Assembly (NCBI GenBank): GCA_902479065.1
Contig: CABSNM010000039.1
Location: 1-10,285, forward strand
Direction: 5' to 3'
Length of the DNA stretch: 10,285 nucleotides
Origin: an uncultured Collinsella sp.
GTDB lineage: Bacteria; Actinomycetota; Coriobacteriia; Coriobacteriales; Coriobacteriaceae
Of the stretch, positions 1-7,012 are shown one piece after another (the first letter of the stretch is position 1; every line of letters starts with the position of its first letter). Below the pieces are notes generated by a model. The model searched no databases. It had not been told where the DNA came from and saw nothing but the letters and a program-made list of their open reading frames with translations. Both the position numbers and the translations under genes were made by a program.

Positions 1-347
1 AACTGCGGGAGCGAGCCATCAGCTCAATGTGTTCGGTTGAGGTCAGAAATCAACCGTGCGCAAACCCGTACTTTATGCAGGAAAAGCACACAACTCTGAT
101 AGGTAAGAGTATTCGATAACAGACGCAGCTCATTCACACCTTTATGCATTTTCAACGCCTGCATAATCTGCAGGCAGACCGGCATCTTTGAGTGACTCCA
201 TACAAGCTGTAGTCATTTTTGTGCATATGCAATATCTATTAGCTTTACCCTGCGACAGTGCCCGTCGCTTGTGATAGAGTGCTACAAACTCTGGCTTTTG
301 CCCTACGAGTGACCAAGAGCTCGGGGGCTTTAACACAAGGAGGATCT
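1..347. other. Intergenic region upstream of argS, no supported gene
   Basis: I see no convincing coding sequence here. Two small perfect hairpins stand out: 34-40 with 50-56 (7 bp, 9-nt loop) and 157-163 with 169-175 (GCCTGCA/TGCAGGC, 5-nt loop). Neither is followed by a T-tract on either strand, so neither looks like a terminator. A weak promoter candidate for argS is CTGCGA at 250-255, then 17 bp, then GATAGA at 273-278 with an upstream TG; it is not compelling. No T-box antiterminator core is visible. Confidence 0.5.
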
Positions 348-2201
348 ATGCCCGAGAAGATTGAAGAGCTGGTACGCGCTGCGCTTGCTGCGGCCCAGGA
401 GGCCGGCGACCTTTCCGCATTTGAACTTGACGATTGCGCTATCGAGCGACCGGCTGACACTTCTCATGGCGAGTGGACCTCTACCATGGCCCTGAAGTCC
501 GCCAAGCTGGCCCACTGCGCCCCGCGCAAGATCGCCGAGGCCATCGTTGCCCATATGCCCGAGGACCCCGCGATCGAGAAGGTCGAGATCGCAGGCCCCG
601 GCTTCATCAACTTCTACCTCTCCGTTGCCGTCAAGAATGCCATCTTTGGCGAGGCTCGCGAGAAGGGTATGGACTTCGCTAAGTCCAACGTCGGTGGTGG
701 CCTGAAGACCCAGGTCGAGTTCGTTTCCGCTAACCCCGTCGGCCCCATGCACATCGGCCACGGCCGCTGGGCCGCGCTGGGCGACTCGCTCTGCCGTGTG
801 ATGGACCACGCCGGTTACGACATCCAGCGTGAGTTCTACATCAACGACCACGGCTCTCAGATGAACACCTTCGGCAACTCCATCAGCACGCGCTATATGC
901 AGCTTGCCGACATCATCGCCAAGCAGGGCGTGGATATCGACGAGGCTCACAAGCTGCTGATCGCCGACCGCGACGCCTTTGTTGCCGACGAGAACGACGA
1001 GCACCCCGAGACCCATCCGTACCAGGACAACTTTGCCGAGACTCTGGGCAAGGACTCCTACGGCGGCGACTACATCATCGACGAGGCCGCCGAGTTCTGG
1101 CGCACCGACGGCGATAAGTGGGTCAACGCCGATCCGCAGAAGCGCATGGAGAGCTTCCGCGAGCGCGGCTATGTAAAGATGGTCGACAACATGCGCGACC
1201 TCTGCCACGCCGTCAATTGCGACTTCGATCGTTGGTTCTCCGAGCGCTCGCTGTATGTGAAGGACACCGAGGGCGAGACCGCCGGCACCTCCGCCGTCGA
1301 CCGCGCTTTTGAGAAGCTCGACAAGATGGGCTACCTCTACACCAAGGACGGCGCCCTGTGGTTCCGCTCCACCGACCTGGGCGATGACAAGGACCGCGTT
1401 CTGATCAAGTCCGACGGCGAGTACACCTACTTCGCCTCCGACGTCGCCTATCACTGGGATAAGTTCCAGCGCGTCGACCACGTCATCGACATCTGGGGCG
1501 CCGACCACCACGGCTACATCGAGCGCGTCCGCTGCGTCTGCGACGCTCTTGGCTATCCCGGCAAGTTTGAGGTTCTGCTGGGCCAGCTCGTCAACCTGCT
1601 GCGTAACGGCAAGCCCGTCCGTATGTCCAAGCGCAAGGGCACCATGGTGACCCTGCAGGAGCTTGTCGACGAGGTCGGCTCCGATGCCGCTCGCTACACG
1701 CTCATCTCCAAGAGCTCCAACCAGATGGTCGACTTCGATATTGAGGCCGTTAAGAAGCGCGATAACTCCAACCCGGTGTACTACGTGCAGTACGCTCACG
1801 CCCGCGTGTGCTCCATCCTGCGCCGTGCCGCTGACGTTACGCCCGAGCAGGCTGACGAGATGGGCATGAAGGCCGTCGCCGCCAAGGCCATCGGTGAGAA
1901 CGTCGATTTCTCGCTGCTGACCGACCCGACCGAGCTCGCCCTTTCGCGCAAGCTCAACGAGCTCACCGACCTCATCGCCAGCTGCGCTCGCGACCGCGCC
2001 CCGTTCCGTCTGACGCACTTTGCTGAGGAACTCGCCGGCGACTTCCACAGCTTCTACGCTGCCTGTCAGGTGCTGCCGAGCGAGGGCCGTCCCGTCGACC
2101 CCGAGCTTTCGCGTGCCCGTCTGGCCGCTTGCGATGCCGTCCGTGTGACGCTCGCCCTGGTGCTCACCCTCGTTGGCGTTTCCGCGCCCGAGCAGATGTA
2201 A
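348..2201 (+). CDS. argS: Arginyl-tRNA synthetase (class I)
   Basis: Cytoplasmic enzyme that attaches arginine to tRNA-Arg using ATP (EC 6.1.1.19). The 617-residue product has the family layout: an N-terminal additional domain (about 1-95), a class I Rossmann core with the HIGH signature at H135-H138 inside SANPVGPMHIGHGRW, and the KMSK-type loop as RMSKRKGT at 425-432. The C-terminal anticodon-binding DALR domain begins near YVQYAHARV (479-487). The protein is somewhat longer than typical ArgS (about 550-590); an acidic, His-containing stretch around 194-260 probably accounts for most of this. An in-frame start at 258 exists, but ATG 348 is chosen because a perfect AAGGAGG lies at 337-343, 4 nt upstream, and the family N-terminus begins there. 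It is monocistronic, with a strong terminator 46 bp after the stop. Confidence 0.97.
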   Translation: MPEKIEELVRAALAAAQEAGDLSAFELDDCAIERPADTSHGEWTSTMALKSAKLAHCAPRKIAEAIVAHMPEDPAIEKVEIAGPGFINFYLSVAVKNAIFGEAREKGMDFAKSNVGGGLKTQVEFVSANPVGPMHIGHGRWAALGDSLCRVMDHAGYDIQREFYINDHGSQMNTFGNSISTRYMQLADIIAKQGVDIDEAHKLLIADRDAFVADENDEHPETHPYQDNFAETLGKDSYGGDYIIDEAAEFWRTDGDKWVNADPQKRMESFRERGYVKMVDNMRDLCHAVNCDFDRWFSERSLYVKDTEGETAGTSAVDRAFEKLDKMGYLYTKDGALWFRSTDLGDDKDRVLIKSDGEYTYFASDVAYHWDKFQRVDHVIDIWGADHHGYIERVRCVCDALGYPGKFEVLLGQLVNLLRNGKPVRMSKRKGTMVTLQELVDEVGSDAARYTLISKSSNQMVDFDIEAVKKRDNSNPVYYVQYAHARVCSILRRAADVTPEQADEMGMKAVAAKAIGENVDFSLLTDPTELALSRKLNELTDLIASCARDRAPFRLTHFAEELAGDFHSFYAACQVLPSEGRPVDPELSRARLAACDAVRVTLALVLTLVGVSAPEQM

Positions 2202-2246
2202 GCTACGGGTCATTTGACCGTACAGACTTGGTTTAACTAAGCCTTG

Positions 2247-2279
2247 AAAGCCCGATCTCCCACGGAGGTCGGGCTTTTT
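2247..2279 (+). terminator. Intrinsic terminator of argS
   Basis: A 13-bp stem pairs 2248-2260 (AAGCCCGATCTCC) with 2264-2276 (GGAGGTCGGGCTT), with one T·G wobble and a CAC loop. It runs into a five-T tract at 2275-2279. It lies 46 bp after the argS stop and separates argS from rho. Confidence 0.93.
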
Positions 2280-2323
2280 GCAAACGCCGACGTATTGACG
2301 AATTTGGAACTGCTGGAAATACG

Positions 2324-2473
2324 AAACTATGCCGGTTTACTACGATGAAATGAGAAATTCCAACTACGCCGGCTTTTCGCAAAAAAGTGCAAGGCATCTA
2401 CCTGCGGTTTTAGTTCAACAAGTTTCGGAGTGATCGCGGTTGAGCGATTCATCGTAGTAAACCGCCACAGTTT
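2324..2473. repeat. 150-bp intergenic inverted-repeat element (MITE/REP-like)
   Basis: The left arm 2324-2349 and right arm 2448-2473 are reverse complements over 26 nt with two mismatches; the inner 17 nt (2333-2349 against 2448-2464, CGGTTTACTACGATGAA) are perfect. The arms enclose 98 nt. A further degenerate copy of the outer motif AACTAYGCCGGYTTT lies inside in direct orientation at 2362-2376. The right end also carries a local hairpin, CCGCCA 2462-2467 with TGGCGG 2474-2479. No transposase and no clear target-site duplication is seen. The architecture suggests a small non-autonomous or REP-type repeat dispersed in the genome. Copy number cannot be judged from one window. Confidence 0.6.
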
Positions 2474-2557
2474 TGGCGGAGGCAGTCAGATTTGTGGGTG
2501 TTAAACCAAAGATTGTCCCTTTTGACTAGTCGTTTAAGAACGTCCTCAATGACTAAG

Positions 2558-2585
2558 TTGCAGGTGGTTGCGGTTGTGTTACACT
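2558..2585 (+). promoter_or_regulatory. Candidate sigma-A promoter of rho
   Basis: TTGCAG at 2558-2563 and TACACT at 2580-2585 (4 of 6 matches to TATAAT) are separated by 16 bp. Transcription would begin near 2592, giving a 5' leader of about 138 nt before the rho start codon. Confidence 0.55.
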
Positions 2586-2591
2586 AACGCT

Positions 2592-2729
2592 GCGTATATG
2601 ACGCAAATATCTCGATACAGATCAATGATGTCCGTCGGTATTCGACGGAGCTAGACTGTTTAGCCGCCCTGAAGGTTTATGCAGGGAGCATGTGATCACA
2701 GGGCTTGAAAAGAAAGTTGAGCAAACACT
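2592..2729 (+). promoter_or_regulatory. Structured 5' leader of rho, possible attenuation region
   Basis: Hairpin one is TCCGTCG 2631-2637 with CGACGGA 2643-2649 (7 bp, 5-nt loop). Downstream, GCCCTG at 2666-2671 can pair either with CAGGG at 2682-2686 or with CAGGGC at 2699-2704; the two pairings exclude each other. A 9-codon reading frame (MQGACDHRA, 2679-2708 including the stop) begins 3 nt after GAAGG and runs across the second pairing partner. An unsupported 18-codon frame is at 2598-2654. The SD before the rho start is weak: only GAG at 2719-2721, or a distant AAGAAAG. In Escherichia coli, rho has a leader peptide (rhoL) and autogenous attenuation. That this leader does the same is inference. 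Confidence 0.4.
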
Positions 2730-5294
2730 GTGTCTGATCAACAGCAAGAAAACGAAATAACGACGACGCAGGCCGCTCCCGCTGCACCGGTTGCGTCGGA
2801 CCAGGTCGCGGCGCCCGCGCAAACCTCGGCTCCTGAGACACCTAAGGCTGCAACGGCTGAGAAGGCCGTGCCTGCAACTTGTGAGGAGGCTGCTCCGGCA
2901 AAGCCCAAGCGCACGCGCCGCACGGCCAAGCCTGCTGCTGACGGCGAGGAGGTCACCAAGCCCAAGCGCCGTACCACGCGCACGACGCGCGCCAAGCGCA
3001 CCGTTGTAGCTGACTCCTCGGCGCCGATTTCCGATGAGGTCGCGCAGGCACGTGCGTTGGCGCAGATTAGCGAGGCTCAGGTGGTGCGCGCCCGCCGTCG
3101 TGCTGCCGAGCGTGAGGCCGCGGCTCTGACCGAGCTTGCAGCTCCGTTTGTGCCCGAGACGCCTGCCGCCACCGAGACCCCTGTCGCCGACCAGCCAACC
3201 GAGAAGCCGGTACCGCGCACACGCCGTCGCACGGCTGCTAAGGCCGAGCAGGTTGCCGATCAGGTAACCCCCGAGCTCGCTGAGGCTTCGGTCCGTTCCG
3301 CGGCAGGGGAGGGCACATCGCCTGTTGAGCCCGCTGCGCCTGTCGAGGCCAGCGAAGTTCCCGTTGTCGATCCGGCTTTGCGCCCGCACCGTCGCGGTCG
3401 CAAGCCCAAGGCTTTCGTCGAGGCCGAGAAGGCCGCAGCCGCAGCCGCCGCCGCTCGGGATGCTGCGGCGACCGCCGAGCCTGCAACCGCTGCCGACGCG
3501 CCCGTCCAGGATGCTACGACTTCCGAGGCCGTTTCTGCCGATGTCGAGCCCGCCGACGTCCGTCCTGGTCGCAGCCATCGTACTGCTGCTAAGCGCACGT
3601 CCAAGGCCAAGGCTGCCAAGAAGGGTGCGTCCGAGGTTTCCGCCGAGACGACCGCCGATGCATCGACTGATGCCGCCGAGCCCCAAGACGTCGAACAGTC
3701 TGCGTCCGAGAAGCCCAAGCGCGGTCGCAAGAAGTCCGCTAAGGCCAAGGCCGTCGAGCAGCATGCCGAGGCCGAGCCGCAGGGCGATTCCAATGCCGAG
3801 GCCAGCGATGATGCTTCGGCTAACGAAGACGCCTCCGCAACCGATGGCACCGCCCCCGTCGAGACCGAAGAGAGCGCTCGCCCCAACCGCCGTCAGCACA
3901 AGCGCAACGACGAGCGTAATGACCGCAACGAGCGCAAGGACGAGCGTAACAACGATCGCCGCAACCGTCAGCGCGACCGCAAGCAGCGCAATAAGGAGCG
4001 CAATGCCGCTCCGACTGAGCCCACGCTTTCGCGCGAGGAGCTCGCGGCCATGAAGGTCGCCGAGCTGCGCGAGAAGGCCAAGGAGTTCGAGATCGAGACG
4101 ACCGGCAAGAAGAAGGCCGAGCTCGTCGAGGAGATCTACACTACCGCCGCAAAGGCCGAGGGTTTCCGCGATATCAAGGGCATTCTGCAGATTCGCCCAG
4201 ACAGCTCCGGCATCATCCACGCCCATGGCTACATGAAGTCCAACGACGACGCCTTCGTGCCCGCATACCTCATCCGTTCCGCGCGTCTGCGCACGGGCGA
4301 TGTCATCGAGGGCTCGCTGCGTCCTTCGCGCGGCGGCGACAAGCGCGCCGGCCTCGCCAAGATCACGACCGTCAACGGCATGGATCCTGAGCAGATTCGC
4401 AATCGCCCCAAGTTCGGCGACCTCACCCCGGTCTATCCCAACGAGCCGCTGCGCATGGAGCATGGCAAGGATTCCATTACCGGTCGTGCCATCGACATCG
4501 TGTCGCCGATCGGCAAGGGTCAGCGTGGCCTGATTGTGTCCCCGCCTAAGGCCGGCAAGACGACGATCCTCAAGAAAATCTGCCAGTCTATCTCGATTAA
4601 CAACCCCGAGGTGCACCTCATCTGCCTGCTCGTCGACGAGCGCCCCGAAGAGGTCACCGATATGCAGCGTTCCATCAAGGGCGAGGTTGTGGCGTCGACC
4701 TTCGATATGCCCGCCGACAACCACACTCGCGTGGCAGAGCTCGTCATCGAGCGCGCCAAGCGCATCGTGGAACTGGGCGGCGATGTTGTAGTTGTGCTCG
4801 ACTCCATCACGCGTCTTGCCCGCGCCTACAACTTGGCGGCGCCCGCCTCAGGCCGCATCCTTTCGGGCGGCGTTGATTCGGCGGCACTGTATCCGCCCAA
4901 GCGTTTTCTGGGTGCAGCCCGCAATATCGAGAACGGTGGCTCGCTCACCATCCTGGCCTCCGCACTCATCGATACCGGTTCCAAGATGGACGAGGTCATC
5001 TTTGAGGAGTTCAAGGGTACCGGCAACATGGAGCTCAAGCTCGACCGCGACCTGGCCGATCGCCGCATTTTCCCGGCCATCGACCCTGTTGCCTCGGGTA
5101 CGCGCAACGAGGACCTGCTGGTCGACGAGCAGATGCGCCCGTTTGTCTTTGGTCTGCGTCGCATCCTCGCCGGCATGAACAATACCGAGCGCGCGGCCGC
5201 ATCGTTTATCAAGGGCCTCAAGGGCACCAACACCAACCAGGAGTTCCTGGTGCGTTCGGCCAAAAAGCATAGCGACTACGAGCAGACGTTCTAA
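2730..5294 (+). CDS. rho: Transcription termination factor Rho with long N-terminal extension
   Basis: Hexameric RNA-dependent ATPase/translocase that terminates transcription in the cytoplasm. The start is GTG at 2730, the first start codon in this frame after an upstream stop. Residues 1-432 are a low-complexity extension. Ala/Glu/Pro-rich acidic stretches alternate with basic KPKR/RTRR patches (57-68, 77-90, 163-171, 218-228, 279-299, 327-341), and an Asn/Arg/Asp tract runs from 384 to 425. The conserved core starts near L433: Rho_N helices (433-475), the RNA-binding cold-shock domain (about 482-550), and the ATPase domain with P-loop PPKAGKTT (605-612), DERPEE (636-641), Walker B VVVLDSITR (687-695), Q-loop region GGVDSAAL (713-720), R-loop FKGTGNMEL (761-769) and arginine-finger region GTR (790-792). 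The core (about 422 residues) matches the whole E. coli protein in length. N-terminal extensions are typical of actinobacterial Rho, but this one is long. Several primary-site aromatics differ (see findings). Confidence 0.97.
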   Translation: MSDQQQENEITTTQAAPAAPVASDQVAAPAQTSAPETPKAATAEKAVPATCEEAAPAKPKRTRRTAKPAADGEEVTKPKRRTTRTTRAKRTVVADSSAPISDEVAQARALAQISEAQVVRARRRAAEREAAALTELAAPFVPETPAATETPVADQPTEKPVPRTRRRTAAKAEQVADQVTPELAEASVRSAAGEGTSPVEPAAPVEASEVPVVDPALRPHRRGRKPKAFVEAEKAAAAAAAARDAAATAEPATAADAPVQDATTSEAVSADVEPADVRPGRSHRTAAKRTSKAKAAKKGASEVSAETTADASTDAAEPQDVEQSASEKPKRGRKKSAKAKAVEQHAEAEPQGDSNAEASDDASANEDASATDGTAPVETEESARPNRRQHKRNDERNDRNERKDERNNDRRNRQRDRKQRNKERNAAPTEPTLSREELAAMKVAELREKAKEFEIETTGKKKAELVEEIYTTAAKAEGFRDIKGILQIRPDSSGIIHAHGYMKSNDDAFVPAYLIRSARLRTGDVIEGSLRPSRGGDKRAGLAKITTVNGMDPEQIRNRPKFGDLTPVYPNEPLRMEHGKDSITGRAIDIVSPIGKGQRGLIVSPPKAGKTTILKKICQSISINNPEVHLICLLVDERPEEVTDMQRSIKGEVVASTFDMPADNHTRVAELVIERAKRIVELGGDVVVVLDSITRLARAYNLAAPASGRILSGGVDSAALYPPKRFLGAARNIENGGSLTILASALIDTGSKMDEVIFEEFKGTGNMELKLDRDLADRRIFPAIDPVASGTRNEDLLVDEQMRPFVFGLRRILAGMNNTERAAASFIKGLKGTNTNQEFLVRSAKKHSDYEQTF

Positions 5295-5332
5295 GTCGTC
5301 AACCGCACGCGGCGTTATTGCCGGCGCGATGA

Positions 5333-5362
5333 AGGGTCGGGGCTTGCGCCTCGGCCCTTTTT
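5333..5362 (+). terminator. Intrinsic terminator of rho
   Basis: An 11-bp stem pairs 5333-5343 (AGGGTCGGGGC) with 5348-5358 (GCCTCGGCCCT). It has two G·T wobbles, a TTGC loop and a T-tract at 5358-5362. It lies 38 bp after the rho stop, so rho itself ends at an intrinsic site. Confidence 0.88.
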
Positions 5363-5439
5363 ATATCGCCACTCGGCGCCAGTTATCGACCATAAGACTG
5401 GCAAGCAGCAGGTTTCCCGTTTCAATCCGACATCGTCGC

Positions 5440-5468
5440 TTGCAATCGACAGGGCGGTTTCGCATAAT
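5440..5468 (+). promoter_or_regulatory. Promoter of the 466-residue protein/vanZ-like unit
   Basis: TTGCAA at 5440-5445, a 17-bp spacer, and CATAAT at 5463-5468 (5 of 6 matches to TATAAT). The start of transcription would be near 5475, giving a leader of about 130 nt. That leader contains a GC-rich hairpin, GGGGC 5526-5530 with GCCCC 5534-5538. Confidence 0.65.
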
Positions 5469-5604
5469 AGCTTTTAAGCTTCGCGACGGAAAACGCAGAT
5501 GAAACGAACCATATACCGTTGCTTTGGGGCATAGCCCCGCTTCATCTTCTCTCGCGCAGCCAACTGAATGATGCGATTTGGGTGCTGGAAGATGGGGAGA
5601 GCTC

Positions 5605-7005
5605 ATGGCTTCTTCTGATGCAACACAACGAGCAGTCCTTGCCGGACTTTCGTGCGGGATCGGCCTGGCCGCCCCCGTGGTTATGTATGCCGCGACGCTG
5701 CCGTTTTCGTCGGTGAACGAGACGGTCGTGGCGGGTGCGGTTCCCTTCGCCGTGGGCGCGGTGGCGGGCGTGGGTATCTATGCCGCCTCGCTGGGTATCT
5801 CCGAGTACCATGCGCAGCGTGAAGAGCGTCTGTTCCAGCCCGATGCCATGGGCGGTGCCGCCAATCTCAATCAGCATCAAAGCGAGTTCAAGACCGCCTC
5901 GATTCCAGCTCAGCAGCAGGATGCGACTCCTTATGCTACCGCTTCTGCTTCTCAGGCTCAGTCGGAGCAGTCTACCTCGGCATTCCTTTCCGGCCTGACT
6001 GGTGCGTTCCAGCGCCGTCATACCGATGATGGTGTCCCTACCATCGCTCGAGCCGCAGATGCCATGGACGAGGCCGAGGCTTGGTCCATGATCGACAGTA
6101 TGCTCGACGACGATTCGCCGGTGAGCTGCGACCCTGCACACTCGCGCGACGTCTATCAAGTCGCCATCGACGAGCTCACCAACGGCGGGCAGACCGGCTC
6201 CTTCAATCGCGACGACATCGCCGCCGCGGCACGCGCCGTATCTGGCTCCCAGGCCGCCCCTGCGGGCAGCACGGCGGCTTTCGTGGCACTTGTCGCCAAC
6301 GCGGCAGCCAATAACGCCTACAGTGCTACCTCGGCGGACGCGAACGCTTCTGCCGACAATTCGTACGTTGATGAAGCCATGACTGCGGACGAGGAGGCCG
6401 TTGCCGCCCGCCGTGCCGCCGAAAGCTCGCTGTGGGGCGCTCCTGCCCAGCAGCAGGCGGCTGAGGCTGCGCCGTACAATGCAAACCTCGCCAGCATGCC
6501 TATCATCTCCGGTGCCGCGGACATCGATCTCGATGACCTCGATGAGCCTGCAGCCATCACCGCATCGATTGATGCCCAAGATCGCATCGACACCGGCGAC
6601 CTTCCGGATGCCTCGCTCGAGGTTGATGTTCCCATGGCCGATTACTCGGGCCACGAGGACATGTGGGCCGCCGCCACCGCGATTCTGGATGAGATTGACG
6701 AGCCCGCTCCTGTTGCAGCCCCCGCTCACGTCGCTGCCCCTCAGTCTGCTGCCCCCGCCTATGTCGGCCGTCACAGCGCTGTGTTCCCCGAGGATACTGC
6801 CCGTATCTCGCGCGAGAGCATCGAGCGGGCCGAGGCTATTGCCGCCGGCATTATGGAAAACCGTCGTCACGAGCGCGTCAATCAGATCCTCGAGGAAGAG
6901 ATCGAGCGCCTGCAGTCCTCTACCGCCAAGCGTACGGGCCGTGCCTATCTGAGCGTTATCGAGGGCGGTACCGCCAGCTTCGCGCCGCTCCGCGCGGAGG
7001 CATAA
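5605..7005 (+). CDS. Hypothetical membrane-anchored acidic Ala-rich protein
   Basis: I do not recognise the family. The 466-residue product begins with two probable transmembrane helices (about 11-32 and 42-65, the second Gly/Ala-rich with GxxxG-like spacing) joined by a short polar loop. A charged juxtamembrane stretch follows (EYHAQREERL, 67-76), then about 320 residues of acidic, Ala/Asp/Gln-rich, probably disordered sequence. The C-terminus has a charged helix (397-437, possible short coiled coil) and a less acidic tail. Only two lysines are present (K96, K442). Acidic motifs recur at 166-173, 309-318 and 361-370. The two-helix hairpin would place both ends on the same side, probably the cytoplasm. 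ATG 5605 is chosen over a TTG at 5578 because GGGGAG (5594-5599) is 5 nt upstream. It is followed after 7 bp by the vanZ-like gene, so the two are probably co-transcribed. A role in the cell envelope is a guess from that pairing. Confidence 0.85.
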   Translation: MASSDATQRAVLAGLSCGIGLAAPVVMYAATLPFSSVNETVVAGAVPFAVGAVAGVGIYAASLGISEYHAQREERLFQPDAMGGAANLNQHQSEFKTASIPAQQQDATPYATASASQAQSEQSTSAFLSGLTGAFQRRHTDDGVPTIARAADAMDEAEAWSMIDSMLDDDSPVSCDPAHSRDVYQVAIDELTNGGQTGSFNRDDIAAAARAVSGSQAAPAGSTAAFVALVANAAANNAYSATSADANASADNSYVDEAMTADEEAVAARRAAESSLWGAPAQQQAAEAAPYNANLASMPIISGAADIDLDDLDEPAAITASIDAQDRIDTGDLPDASLEVDVPMADYSGHEDMWAAATAILDEIDEPAPVAAPAHVAAPQSAAPAYVGRHSAVFPEDTARISRESIERAEAIAAGIMENRRHERVNQILEEEIERLQSSTAKRTGRAYLSVIEGGTASFAPLRAEA

Positions 7006-7012
7006 CTTCTGC

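Noticed and set aside
142..336. 64-codon minus-strand frame upstream of argS
   Set aside because: Its C-terminal half looks mildly protein-like (CICTKMTTACMESL), but there is no SD, no terminator and no recognisable family. It starts just upstream of the argS SD on the opposite strand.
1..347. T-box leader before argS
   Set aside because: No T-box consensus core and no terminator/antiterminator pair with a T-tract is present.
330..2213. Long open frame antisense to argS on the minus strand
   Set aside because: It is the mirror of a clearly identified argS. GC-rich codons leave few reverse stops, and the translation is low-complexity without motifs.
2691..2700. TGTGATCACA as a CRP/FNR-type operator
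   Set aside because: The half-sites match TGTGA and TCACA but lack the 6-bp spacer of CRP sites, and it lies about 100 bp downstream of the promoter; it fits better as part of the leader RNA fold.
2622..4724. 700-codon minus-strand frame antisense to rho
   Set aside because: It covers the rho leader, extension and part of the core; its Gly/Leu/Arg-rich translation is what the Ala/Lys/Glu codons of Rho give in reverse. No SD or promoter supports it.
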